From contig NC_088916.1 of NCBI RefSeq assembly GCF_963576675.1, forward strand, positions 54,003,001 to 54,067,000: a stretch of DNA of 64,000 nucleotides. The letters are read 5' to 3'. How positions within the stretch are numbered: position 1 is the stretch's first letter; every line of letters begins with the position of its first letter. The stretch is from Euphorbia lathyris. Lineage: Eukaryota > Streptophyta > Magnoliopsida > Malpighiales > Euphorbiaceae. The notes under the pieces are model-generated. The model saw only the letters and a program-made list of their open reading frames with translations, ran no database searches and had not been told where the DNA came from. Shown piece by piece: positions 1 to 10,749 of the stretch. The position numbers and the translations under genes were made by a program.

Positions 1-1142
1 TGAAAGATGGAAAAACTAAAACTAAAAATTGATAGGTGAAAAACGAATTACAAAAACTCTCTCTAAAATAATTACAACTCCTAATTCCTAACAAATGGAA
101 CTATTTATAATGAAAAATTAAAACCTATTCCTAATGAAAACTAATTAATAAAACCTATTTCTAATAAAAGACTGATTAATAAAAAGCTTTCCTAATGAAA
201 GACTAATTAATAAAAAGATATTCTAATGGAAAAATAACTCTCCAAATATTATCTAATCAAAACTAATTTATCTTTGAGGATAAAAAAATCTAATTATTTA
301 AATACAAAAAGCCCAAAGATAATCCCTAAAAATCTGCTAAAATATTCTGCATGATTTTTATTTGAATTTGATACGCCGAGTGAGTCCTGATTCTGATCCT
401 TAAAAATCTCCACCTTTATCTCTAAAAATTTGCACATAATCTCATAAAATCTTATTTAGATAACTCACCCAAAAGTAATTAATTATCCTACCAAAAATCA
501 TTTTTAATTAGCAAGTCAAATTTGATTTATTTTTGGTAGGTTAATTTCTTAATTTTGGGTACAGATAAAGCTCAAAATAACATATAGAGATTAATTTATT
601 AAAAGTAACAAAATATTTGACAAAAGTTGGGAATATTTAATAAAAAGCTAAAAAGTAATTTTAAAACCTAAAATTGTCAAAACAATAATATATTGTTATT
701 AAAGTAAATAAAAAGAAAATACAAAATAGTCCCTAAAACCGTACTAAAAGATAGGGGTTTTTTACCCTATCACGTATCTGTATGTTGTGGTCTCCTCAGG
801 GCGCATAACCTCCTTTATACGCCATCTATCTGGCGGACCTCGGCGGACGATGAGGCTTAAATGCTCTTTTAGTCCTCTGATTACGAGGCTCCTCGGGAAT
901 TTGCCCCAAGATAATATTTTTGATGTTATCATTTTTCGATAGGATAGATATCAAATTCACTTTGCCTTCCAATTGATTTCTTGCAAAACAGGAGAGATAC
1001 TCATTAGACATTTGGATATGTCTCATATCAGCTTACATTCAGATGTCAACTTTCAGACGCTGGATCTTCAAGTGACCGCTCATCAATCCTCATTTGAATT
1101 CTCTCGAAGCTTCCCGCGGAAGCCCAAAAGGTAGTTTTTACA
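1..1142. other. AT-rich intergenic DNA, possible decayed LTR
   Basis: No gene is recognisable here. A minus-strand TATA-like TATAAATAG (complement of 101-109) and a run of degenerate 33-36-bp repeats at about 121-235 (core CTAATTAATAAAA) resemble LTR or promoter debris. The less AT-rich part at 780-1140 has one 66-codon minus-strand frame with no recognisable motif. Confidence 0.35.
121..235. repeat. Degenerate short tandem repeat, about 3.5 units
   Basis: Units of roughly 33-36 bp share the core CTAATTAATAAAA preceded by TAATGAAA. Copies differ by several substitutions and small indels. No function is evident. Confidence 0.5.
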
Positions 1143-1151
1143 TTTTATTAA

Positions 1152-2083
1152 GGGATAAGGTACCAAAATAGGCCTAAGGTTTTTGGGGAAGTACCAATTT
1201 AGGCTCAACGTTCAAAATAGTACCAATATAGGCTTAACGTTTACAACATAATATCAATTTAGACTTAACGTTTACAATATAGCATCAATTTAGGCATCAC
1301 GTACAAAATAGCACCAATATAGGCTTAATGTACAAAATAATACGAATTTAAGCTTAACGTTTACAAAATATATCCAATTTAAGCTAAACGTCACAATTAA
1401 ATTAACCATATTATATTCTTTTCTTATTAACTTTATATGTTATCTTTTTATTTAGTTCTATATTCTTGTTTATTATAATACAATTTAATTAGTTTTCTTG
1501 CCCATTAAAAGTTTATATTTGTTTTTTATCAACCATTCTATGACTCCGAAATTTCATGGCTCATGTAATATATGCAAACTAAAAGTAATTGAATATCCAC
1601 GATATTTTGAACACTAGTTAAAATAATATTGATACATGTTAGTGTTTGAAATATTGTGGATATTCAATTACTTTTAGTTTGCATATATCACATGAGCAAT
1701 GAAATTTAGTAGTCATGGAATCATTTATGAAAAATAAATATAAGATTTTAATGGACAAGAATACTAATTAATTGTATTATAATAAACAAGAATATAAAAC
1801 TAAATAAAAAGATAACATATAAAGTTAATTGGGAAAGAATATAATATGATTAATTTAATTATGACGTTTAGCTTAAATTGTATATATTTTATAAAACAAT
1901 AAGTTTAAATTCGTATTATTTTGTAAACGTTAAGCCTATATTGGTACTATTTTGTACGTGAGGCCTAAATTGATGCTATATTATAAATGTTGTAAACGTT
2001 AAGCTTATATTGATGCTATTTTGAACGTTGAGCCTAAATTGGTATTTTCTCAAAAACCTTAAACCTATTTTGTACCTTATCCC
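1152..2083. mobile_element. Giant fold-back MITE, Mutator-like (9-bp TSD)
   Basis: The 932-bp element is almost entirely one inverted repeat: two arms of about 455 bp around a short loop near 1614-1640. The termini read GGGATAAGGTACC (left) and GGTACCTTATCCC (right). A perfect 9-bp direct repeat, TTTTATTAA, flanks it at 1143-1151 and 2084-2092, as Mutator-like elements produce. Each arm holds several degenerate copies of a 25-30-bp unit (AATATAGGCTTAACGTTTAC). It encodes no transposase and ends about 150 bp before the PPR start codon. A fragment of the same family lies at 43108-43221. Confidence 0.85.
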
Positions 2084-2233
2084 TTTTATTAATAAATATT
2101 AAAAAAATATTTGTTAAAATAATATTAAATAAGAAACAATTCCTCCAAATAATAATAATAAAATAATAAAAAAAGTAGCGGCAAAATTGACATTCGGAGG
2201 AAGTCTCAATGATCTCTTTCCAATTCTCGTTCA

Positions 2234-5074
2234 ATGTTCATCTATTCTCCTTCTCGCCGCCTATCTCACTTCATACAACGCAGATCATTCCAATGGAAGC
2301 CCCGCCACGAATACAAGCTTACCCAAGACGATCTCCTCGATCGTATCTCCCGCCTTCTTGTCCTTGGTCGCTACGACGCCCTCAACTCCCTTACTTTCGA
2401 TTTTACCGATCATCTTCTCAACTCCATTCTTCTTCGACACAAACTCAACCCTAATGCCTGCTTACATTTCTTCAAATTGTCCTTCAAACAGCCTAAATTT
2501 AGACCAAACTTGACCTCCTACTGTAAGCTCGTCCACATTTTGTCTCGTGCTCGAATATATGATGATACCCGATTCTATTTGAACGAAATGGTCAGTCTTT
2601 CTAACAATGACTACTCTTCGTTTCCTGTTTGGAATGAACTTATTCGGGTTTACAAAGACTTTCCATTTTCTCCTACGGTTTTTGATATGATACTTAAAAT
2701 ATATTCCGTCAAGGGAATGATAACACATGCACTCCATGTGTTTGATAATATGGGAAGTCATGGTTGCTTACCGAGTCTTAGGAGTTGTAATAGCTTGTTA
2801 AGTATTCTGGTTAAAAGAGGCCAAAGCGACAATGCGCTGCTTGTTTATGATCAAATGAATAGGTTAGGGATCGTGCCTGATGTTTTTACTTGTTCAATTA
2901 TGGTTAACGCATATTGTAAGGAGAGGAGGCTGGATAGAGCTATGGAGTTTGTCGAAAAGATGGAGAATTCAGGTTTTGAGCTTAATGTGGTGACTTACAA
3001 TTGCTTGATTGATGGGTGTGTTAATCTGGGAAATATGGAGCAGGCAAAAGATGTTTTGAGATTGATGGGTGAAAAGAAAATTTTGAGAAATAAGGTTACT
3101 TTTACACTGCTAATTAAAGGTTATTGTAGACAACATAAGATGGAGGAAGCAGAAAAGGTGCTCAGAGAGATGGAGAAAGAAGAAAGTGTTGTCTTGGATG
3201 AATATGCATATGGTGTGCTGATTGATGGGTATTCTCGTGTTGGTAAAATGAATGATGCTATTAGGATTCGAGATGAGATGTTGAACATAGGATTGAAGAT
3301 GAATTTACTCATTTGTAACTCGTTGATTAATGGGTATTGTAAAAATGGCCGAGTATGTGAGGCAGAGAAATTGTTTTCATGTATGGGCAACTGGCGCTTA
3401 ATTCCAGATTCTTATAGTTATTGTACACTCATGGATGGTTACTGTAGAGAGAGTCTAACTAGCAAGGCTTTCAGCTTTTGCAATAAGATGCTTGAGAATG
3501 GAATTGCGCTGAATATTGTGACTTATAATACTCTTCTCAAGGGTTTATGTCGTGAGGGTGCGTTTGAGGATGCTTTGCAGCTTTGGCAACTGATGATAGA
3601 GAGAGGTCTGTCCCCTAATGAGATCAGCTATTGCACGTTGCTTGATGGACTTTTCAACATGGGAGATTATTCAAGGGCTTTGGCTCTGTGGAATGATATC
3701 TTAGCAAGGGGTTATGCCAGAAGTACTTATGCTTTTAATACAATGATTAATGGTTTGTGTAAGATGGGGAAAATGGTGGAAGCAGAGGAGACGTTTATCA
3801 GAATGAAGGAACTGGGATGTAAACCTGACAGCATAACATATAGAACTCTGAGTGATGGGTACTGTAAACTTGGAAATGTGGAAGCGGCTTTTAGAATGAA
3901 GGAGAAGATGGCAAAGGAAGCAATTCATCCTTGCATTGAGTTTTATAATTCTCTTATAACAGGACTTTTTAAGTCGAAGAAAACTAATGAATTGATGGGC
4001 ATCCTTTCTGAAATGCATTTGAATGGTATATCTCCTAACATTATCACTTATGGAGCCCTTATTGCTGGCTGGTGTGATGAAGAGAGGCTGGATAAAGCTT
4101 TTAATGCATATTTTGATATGATTGAAAAGGGGATTGCTCCAAACATAATTATATGCAGCAAAATTGTCAGCACCCTCTATCGACTTGGTAGAATTGATGA
4201 AGCAAATATGCTATTGCAGAAGATGGTGAGTTTTGATGTTTTTGTAGATCACATACATTTTGACGCACTCCCCGAAGCAGGTGATAGATATTTAGACAGT
4301 CAGAAAATTGCAGCGTCTCTTGATGAAAGTGCTAAAAGTTTTTCTTTAGCCAACACTGTGGTCTACAATATAGCTATTGCGGGGCTTTGCAAATCTGGTA
4401 AGACTGACGATGCAAGAAGGTTATTCTCAGGTTTGGTAATTAGAGGCTTTAAGCCAGATAATTTCACATACTGCACCCTCATTCATGGATACTCTGCTGC
4501 TGGTCATGTGAATGATGCTTTCAACTTACGGGATGAGATGATGAAAAAGGGTGTTATTCCGAACATAACAACATATAATGCTCTGATAAATGGTCTGTGC
4601 AAATCAGGAAATCTAAATCGAGCACTGAGGCTTTTTAATAAACTTCACTTGAAGGGGTTAACGCTAAATGCTATTACTTACAATATACTGATTGATGGAT
4701 ACTGTAAATGTGGTAGCACTGCACAAGCCTTGGATTTGAGAAATAAGATGTTGAAAGAAAGGATTTCTCCTTCCATTATCACCTATTCTTCATTGATTCA
4801 TGGTTTTTGTAAACAAGGAGATATTGAAAAATCTTTTGGACTTTTAGATGAAATGATGGAGCTTTTTGCAGATCAAAATCTAGAGCCACTTTTCAAGTTA
4901 GTTGGGGGATATATTAAAAGTGGTGACATGGAGAAAATCTCCAAGCTGCATAATATGATGCATGTGACCTTGACTTCTGCTGGTGCTGTTTCTGATAAAC
5001 AGAAAGAGTTAGCTGTGCTTTCAAATGCTAAAGAAATGCTGGATGTATGTGTGGTTTTTGAAGCTGTGTGCTGA
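2234..5074 (+). CDS. P-class pentatricopeptide repeat protein (At1g19290-like)
   Basis: An uninterrupted 946-codon frame encodes a PPR protein, an organellar RNA-binding helical-repeat family that acts in transcript stability, splicing or translation. The N terminus (residues 1-30) is rich in Arg and Ser and lacks acidic residues, as in a mitochondrial presequence. About 20 tandem motifs of about 35 residues, each with the TYN-LI-G-C/Y-K-G signature, run from roughly residue 150 to 900. A non-PPR spacer at about 666-703 interrupts them. As I recall it, Arabidopsis At1g19290 has the same order of motifs and a spacer at the same place, so orthology is likely. No E, DYW or other C-terminal domain is present, so this is the P subclass. 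Intronless coding is normal for the family. The chosen ATG is the first in the frame. The RNA target is unknown. Confidence 0.93.
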   Translation: MFIYSPSRRLSHFIQRRSFQWKPRHEYKLTQDDLLDRISRLLVLGRYDALNSLTFDFTDHLLNSILLRHKLNPNACLHFFKLSFKQPKFRPNLTSYCKLVHILSRARIYDDTRFYLNEMVSLSNNDYSSFPVWNELIRVYKDFPFSPTVFDMILKIYSVKGMITHALHVFDNMGSHGCLPSLRSCNSLLSILVKRGQSDNALLVYDQMNRLGIVPDVFTCSIMVNAYCKERRLDRAMEFVEKMENSGFELNVVTYNCLIDGCVNLGNMEQAKDVLRLMGEKKILRNKVTFTLLIKGYCRQHKMEEAEKVLREMEKEESVVLDEYAYGVLIDGYSRVGKMNDAIRIRDEMLNIGLKMNLLICNSLINGYCKNGRVCEAEKLFSCMGNWRLIPDSYSYCTLMDGYCRESLTSKAFSFCNKMLENGIALNIVTYNTLLKGLCREGAFEDALQLWQLMIERGLSPNEISYCTLLDGLFNMGDYSRALALWNDILARGYARSTYAFNTMINGLCKMGKMVEAEETFIRMKELGCKPDSITYRTLSDGYCKLGNVEAAFRMKEKMAKEAIHPCIEFYNSLITGLFKSKKTNELMGILSEMHLNGISPNIITYGALIAGWCDEERLDKAFNAYFDMIEKGIAPNIIICSKIVSTLYRLGRIDEANMLLQKMVSFDVFVDHIHFDALPEAGDRYLDSQKIAASLDESAKSFSLANTVVYNIAIAGLCKSGKTDDARRLFSGLVIRGFKPDNFTYCTLIHGYSAAGHVNDAFNLRDEMMKKGVIPNITTYNALINGLCKSGNLNRALRLFNKLHLKGLTLNAITYNILIDGYCKCGSTAQALDLRNKMLKERISPSIITYSSLIHGFCKQGDIEKSFGLLDEMMELFADQNLEPLFKLVGGYIKSGDMEKISKLHNMMHVTLTSAGAVSDKQKELAVLSNAKEMLDVCVVFEAVC

Positions 5075-5640
5075 TGATAGAGAGTGAGCATAAATTTTAT
5101 GGTGAACTTTTCTCTCTTTATTGGAAGCATAGTGATTCAGCAATCTCTGCAAACCCAGGTAATGTGGACATTATTTTCATAGACGTGTGTCTCTTGTTTG
5201 CATAATTATGCTGATCAGTGGCAAATTTAGTATCCATGGTGCTGAACATAATTGACTATTAGCTTTTTGTTCAACAAAGTTCTGTTTATAGGTAATGTGG
5301 ACGTTATTTTCATAGACGTGTATCTCTTGGTTGCATAATTATGCTGATCAGTGGAAAATTTAGTATCCACGTTGCTGAACCTAATTGAGTATTAGCTTTT
5401 TGTTCAACAAAGTCCTCTTCATAGGTAATGTGGACGTTATTTTTATAGATGTGTATCTCTTGTTTGCATAATTGTGCTGATCAGTGGCAAATTTAGTATC
5501 CACGGTGCTGAACATAATTGACTATTAGCTTTTTGTTCAACAAAGTCCTCTTTATAGGCTACAATGGTCTAATTAGGACTCACTGCTGAAAATTCGTTTG
5601 CAGGGCACCATCAAAACCCAATTTCATCTGGGATTTCATG
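5075..5640 (+). other. 3' region of the PPR gene with a tandemly repeated GT..AG unit
   Basis: After the stop codon the sequence continues as plausible 3' UTR to an AAACCCAG|GTAATG donor-like site at 5158/5159. It resumes after TTTGCAG at about 5604. The interval is built of three repeat units (separate entry), so one or more 3'-UTR introns could be spliced here. Splicing cannot be proved from DNA alone. Confidence 0.4.
5159..5557 (+). repeat. Three tandem 132-133-bp units, each bounded by GT and AG
   Basis: Units start at 5159, 5291 and 5424 with GGTAATGTGGACRTTATTTT and end in TATAG. The copies are about 95 percent identical by eye. Because each unit starts with a donor-like sequence (G|GTAATG) and ends with an acceptor-like one (TATAG), every unit could be removed alone or together with its neighbours. 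Confidence 0.85.
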
Positions 5641-7130
5641 ATCTCAGGATGGACAGGTGGAGTTCCCTCGGATGGCTTACTGCCAAATTGATATGTTTAA
5701 CAGAAAGAACGGAAGCAATGCTACAGTTGAAATTGGAGTTTGGTTGGTGCAGCGAATTATTTTGAGTAAGAATGCAGTTCCTGTAATTATTTTTTTCATT
5801 CTGCAGCTGCAATTTCATTCTTGTTTACATTTATTGCATAACTGCTGCTTTTTAGCCTGTGTTTGGGTTGATTGAAATTCTTTCTTCCAGGATAAGGGGA
5901 TTTGTAGTATGTATGGTGAAATAATTCAAGTGTCCTATGGCCAATCATGGCACTGCAGAAATTGTTGAATCCATGTCCAATTGGCAATTACATGCAAAAG
6001 GCTGAGAGATGGAATTTTTTGTTTGAAACACATGACTAGTTCCCCACGCCTTCTTTTAAGACAATTGGGAAAATTGGACCAATTGCTACAAGTTTGTATG
6101 AAGGTCAGTAGAAAAATCGGAACAACATACTTCAAAATTTACATTTACTGTTGGGGGGTGGGGGGTGGGGGTAAGTTTGGTTTCATACTAGAAATTAGAA
6201 TCATTAATTATTTGGCCATGTTTACAAATTTGTTATACATAGTTTTTTGTGATTACCTGCGGCATTACGCACTAATTTCAACTCTTATTTCAGGTGATTG
6301 TTTGATGCTACCAAACGAACCCACTTACATTATATCATCGTATGCTGTATCAAAATTGTGATGGTATATGGGCTCTGACCAACTGCTGCGGGATCGTGCC
6401 TTGAGATCTAAGATATTGTTTCACTGGTATCTACACGATACCCAGGATAGTAGCCGCAGTTCCATGCATGGACTCTACTGTACATTGTAATCTTGGCAAT
6501 GAGGTAACTGTTATCTGCATATGCACTTGCCAGGTAACCCTTCGGAGATTTTTCGATATTTTTATACAGTCGTTTTTCTGTATGAATAACCAAAGAGAAA
6601 CTACAAGGTATTAACTGTTTAGACGATCTAACTCTTGATTCTTGTACACTACATATGTAAAGTTTTGAAACTTGATTTGTACGATTTTCCAGGCCATTTT
6701 CCCCCCAAAGTTAATAGATTTGATTTTGTTCCCAGGTGAATTGTACATGAGTATGCTTTCTTTTGAATTGATTAGCTAACCGCTAACTTTTTTGTGCACT
6801 TAAGAATTTCTTTCTGGTTTTGAAATATGTATAGTTTAGACTTGTATATTCAAGGCCATCAGACCGCCCAATCGGTTCATGCTTAACCTGACCTGTTTGA
6901 GCAGTTTTTACCGGTTTTTAAAAATGAAAAAACCAAATCACCTCCGGCATGAAAATATGACCGGTTCCAGTTGAACCGGGCTGACCTAGTTGGTCCGGAT
7001 CTAACAACTATGATAAATAATATAAAGAAATCAATTTAAACGTGTTGCAATAAGTAAAGAGATGGAGTTAAAGACATCAAACATAAAGTGGTAAGCAAAA
7101 ATCATGCTTCGAATCAAACTTCTCATATCA
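5641..7130. other. Non-coding DNA downstream of the PPR gene
   Basis: Possible remaining 3'-UTR or decayed sequence. Short frames of 60-126 codons overlap one another and show no domain. A run of three G tracts lies at 6153-6171. At 6860-7010 there is a GC-richer patch with ACCGGTT/AACCGG motifs typical of a dispersed repeat fragment. Confidence 0.4.
6153..6171 (+). other. G-tract cluster (possible G-quadruplex)
   Basis: Three runs of five to six guanines are separated by single T residues and followed by TAAG. If transcribed on the + strand, the tract could form a quadruplex by splitting the longer runs. Confidence 0.4.
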
Positions 7131-7133
7131 TAA

Positions 7134-8623
7134 GGTGCCGTTTGGTTCGCGGAATAGAATGGAATGGAATAGAATGGTTATTCCAAAGGAATAGAATAAC
7201 AAAGAATGGAATAGAAATTCTTAGGAATTACTATTTCTATGTTTGGTTGGTGGAATAAGGTAGAATGGAATAGATAATTTTTTTATTAAAAAGACAATAT
7301 TATCCTCAAATGTAATTTCTTATTTATTTTAAAATTTTAATTTTTTACTATAAATTGTTCAAATATTTAATATATATTATTTTAAAAAATATATAAAAAA
7401 TAGAAAAATGGGAAACACGAAAGACGAAAAAAACATTAAAAACGAAAACACAATAAGAACATGAAAACTGAAAAATTGTAAAAATACGAAAAAAGAGAGG
7501 TAAAAAAACAAAATGTAAAAGCGCAAAAAAAAACATTAAAAACACAAAAACAAAAGAAAAAAATGAGATAAAAGTGGAAAAGGGTGAAAACGCGAAAACA
7601 TATAAACGTGTTAACACAAAAAAAAACACACACACACGCAAAATATGAAAAAACACAAAAAAATGTGCAAACCGTAAAAACCACAAAAACATGAAAAAAG
7701 TGGAAAACACGAAAATGTGAAAAAAAAATGAAAAACGTGAAAAAATCGAAAAACACGAAAACATGAAAAAGTGTTAAAAACATGAAAAATGCGTTTGTAA
7801 CGTTTTTTATGTTTTTCCGTGTTTCCCAAGTTTTCTTGTTTTTTCCGTTTGTTCACGTTTTCGTATTTTTCACATTTTGGCATGTTATTGTGTTTTATTT
7901 TGCATTTTTTCGATTTTTCACGTTTTAGCTTTTCGGTTTTTTCCCTTTTTGTTTTTTTTCGCGTTTTTGTATTTTTCGTATTTTGTTACTTTTTCGTGTT
8001 ATTCACGTTTTTCCATGTTTTTCGTATTTTTTCATATTTTTTTCTTTTTAATGTTTTCGTGTTTTGTTTGCGTTTTTCGCATTTTCATGTTTTTCACATA
8101 TTGTCACGTTTTTGTGTTTTAGCATTTTTTGTATTTTTTCGTATTTTCGTGTTTTTATTTTTCACGTTTTTTAATATTTCGTGTTTTGTCACTTTTTCGC
8201 GCTATTCCTATTTTATTTTTTGCATATTCCCGTGTTTGTAACATTTTCACATTTTTCGTGTTTCATATTTTTCGTATTTTTACATTTTTTAACGTTTTCG
8301 TCATTTTTCCATTTTTCACGTTTTATATGATATAAATTATGGATTGACCAAAATTTATAAGATTTGGGAAAGTGATTAGAGAGAAGATTGATGATTTAAT
8401 GGAGGATAATTTTGTAAATTACAAAAATATAATATTAGGAATAGGCTATTCCTAACCTAAATTGAAGAATAGCTATTCCATGAAATCAAGGAATAGGGAT
8501 TCCATGGAATATGGATTCCATGGAATACCTATTCCATAAAAAAAATCATCCAAAGGTGGGAATAGCTATTCTTTAGGAATAGGCTATTGTATTCCCCCTC
8601 TATTCCGCGAACCAAACGAGCCC
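7134..8623. mobile_element. PIF/Harbinger-like non-autonomous element with low-complexity arms
   Basis: Terminal inverted repeats read GGTGCCGTTTGGTTCGCGG on the left and the complement of GGGCTCGTTTGGTTCGCGG on the right. Both ends are flanked by TAA (7131-7133 and 8624-8626), the Harbinger-type 3-bp TSD. The interior is a huge imperfect inverted repeat. About 7390-7795 is A-rich with interspersed CG and AC (ACGAAAA, ACACGAAAA), and about 7800-8330 is the T-rich mirror (TTTTCGT, TTTTTCACG). The Phe-rich frames of up to 140 codons in both directions are by-products of this composition. No transposase is present. Confidence 0.8.
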
Positions 8624-8874
8624 TAAGTGTAATGTATTTAACTGTTGTTGTTGAAGCACCAGTATCCCTGATTTGTTTACTAGTTTTGATTGTATTATTC
8701 ACAGTTGTTTTGGATGATGCATGTTTATCTTTGTTATCATATTGCTCATACCATAACTTGGGCACCTCAGTTAAATGCTAATCTTTCTTATTGGCCTCTA
8801 AATCCTCCTTTTGTTGGCTTTGCAACAAAATATATCATAATTCTTTACTTGTAAATACACAATAATTATTTTTA

Positions 8875-9434
8875 GGGTAATTAATTTATTAATCCCTATA
8901 TTTTGACAAAACACACTGTTTAGTCCCTATATTTTCAAAAACACACGGTAAAGTCCTTAACGTTTTTCTCGGTGAATTGTTTAGTCCCTAACGTTTTTCT
9001 CGATGAACTGTTTAGTCTCTGCCGTTAGACTCTCATGAAGATTCAGTTAGTCAATTTGGATTTGCGTTCTTCTTTTCCTTTATTTTCCTTTCCTTTAAAC
9101 TCTAATGCATCTGAAATCAACTTTGAGTGTTTTTCTTCTTGATTTTCTTCTTAATCGTTCAAATTCGTAAGCATTAGGTCTGTTCTTTTCTTGTTCTCCA
9201 TAAAAATAGTTTCTTTTTCTAAATTGGATTTCCTCTTCTGAAGTTTGAAGGTAAATAGTGAAGGGTAATTTAGTCATTTCCGAAGTCATAAACGGTAAAA
9301 AAATCTAACAAACAGACGGAAAGACTAAACAGTTCACTGAGAAAAAGATTAGGGACCTTACCATGTGTTTTTGAAAATACAGGGACTAAACAGTGTGTTT
9401 TGTCAAAATATAGGGACTAATAAATTAATTACCC
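8875..9434. mobile_element. Mutator-like MITE (9-bp TSD)
   Basis: The ends are GGGTAATTAATTTATTA and its complement. Long terminal inverted repeats of about 130 bp carry the repeated phrase AGTCCCTATATTTT. A perfect 9-bp TSD, TTATTTTTA, occurs at 8866-8874 and 9435-9443. The central 250 bp is unique AT-rich sequence without a credible ORF. Confidence 0.82.
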
Positions 9435-9547
9435 TTATTTTTAATTATTTTTTCTTAAAATTAATTTGTTAAATTCTAAATTCACTTATCGCATGTTTGA
9501 ATTCATATGTAGTAATAGTGATGTTTTGATTATGCTATATTGATTAA

Positions 9548-10003
9548 GGGTAAATTACACCCATGGCCACTGAACTTTACCCATTTAACATTATGGTCAC
9601 TGAACTTTACACTTTTTAACACCGGTGGCCACTCGACGCCTCAAAACGATCGTTGACGGCCTAAAAATAAAATATCCAAAGCGTTAATGATATTCCAAGG
9701 AACTTTAATTATTGAAAATTTTCGTGTTGATGTCATTTAGGTGTTGTTTTGTTAGGAGAAATAGTGAATTTTTAGAGAGAGAAAGCTCCAAAAAATGTGA
9801 TTTTGGAAAATAAAAAATGTGGTTTCATGGTAAATATCGTTTTGAACAATTTTAATTCTTGAATATTTTCATTTTGAGGTCGTTAATGGTCACTTTAAGG
9901 AGTTAGTTAAAATTGAGTGGTCACCAGTGTTAAAAAAAATGTAAAGTTCAGTGGTCATAATGTTAAAATGGGTAAAGTTGAGTGGCCAGGATGTAATGTA
10001 CCC
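9548..10003. mobile_element. Mutator-like MITE (9-10-bp TSD)
   Basis: The inverted termini read GGGTAAATTACACCCATGGC on the left, with a diverged complement on the right. Inside each end the phrase CACTGAACTTTAC is repeated. TATTGATTAA flanks both sides at 9538-9547 and 10004-10013. The middle (about 9680-9900) resembles unflanked sequence at about 55190-55440. Confidence 0.8.
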
Positions 10004-10013
10004 TATTGATTAA

Positions 10014-10449
10014 TGAATTTCCATTAGTAAGGTTAGAGATGTAATTTGGGTGTGAATATTACGATATTCAACCCTTCTTTTTTATTATTTGAAAATTGCT
10101 CCATTGGATTAAAACAAACCGTAAAGTATCATGAGTCACATTAGAAAGAGAAAAAATAAATAATAAACTGAGAATAGAATATTCAGATTCAGTCGTTAAG
10201 AATATAGAAAATCAAAGTGTTATAAAAAAAAATACATTTACATCATTGTCGCGTATAAAAATGAATAAAGTGATAGTAAGAATATTAAGAAATTAACATC
10301 TATCTCGCGTAGCCTAGTTGAAATAGTTGCTCTGGCACTCTCACCATTGTCATACAATTTACAATGACATTGCATCATCCTCACCAAAATTCTGGAGATA
10401 ACTTGCCCCGATCTTTTTCATTTTTTAAAAATAGATTTACTTCTAATAT
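10014..10449. other. Intergenic DNA, no gene seen
   Basis: AT-rich. The phrase TAGCCTAGTTGAAATAG at about 10311 resembles a pol III A box, but no B box follows. Confidence 0.4.
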
Positions 10450-10749
10450 AGAAAATGGTAGAACTTTTACCTCTTGAACGGCTATTTGGTTATTATTTTA
10501 CTGTCACATCGATATTACGACGAAATGATAATGAGAGAGAAAATAATAATTGAAAGAATAATGGAGATTGAATATATTCTCATTTTAATTAGAAATGACT
10601 ATATATATATAGAGAGAGGAGATGGTAGATTCTAAAAAGATTATAGAAATAGTTTAGAGTCTTAATATAACTATACAAACTAGAGAGAATGATAGAGGCG
10701 GTGCTTATCCTAAACTCTCCAAGTGATAATGTTTATATTATCATGAACA
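10450..10749 (-). repeat. Remnant of a Copia 3' LTR
   Basis: On the minus strand a TGTTCATGATAATATAAAC start follows directly after a short purine-rich stretch and the RNase H remnant, as an LTR should. A TATATATATAG box is at about 10595-10610. The far end is not defined. Confidence 0.45.

Noticed and set aside
2187..2513. 108-codon frame overlapping the PPR start
   Set aside because: It is an out-of-frame shadow of the PPR coding sequence.
5159..5557. Tandem repeats considered as a CRISPR-like array
   Set aside because: Eukaryotic context, contiguous 132-bp units without unique spacers.
7348..8335. Several Phe-rich open frames of 66-140 codons on both strands
   Set aside because: They arise from A/T-rich low-complexity arms of a fold-back element, overlap in many frames and lack any domain.
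10305..10400. SINE-like A box near 10311
   Set aside because: No B box, tail or TSD.
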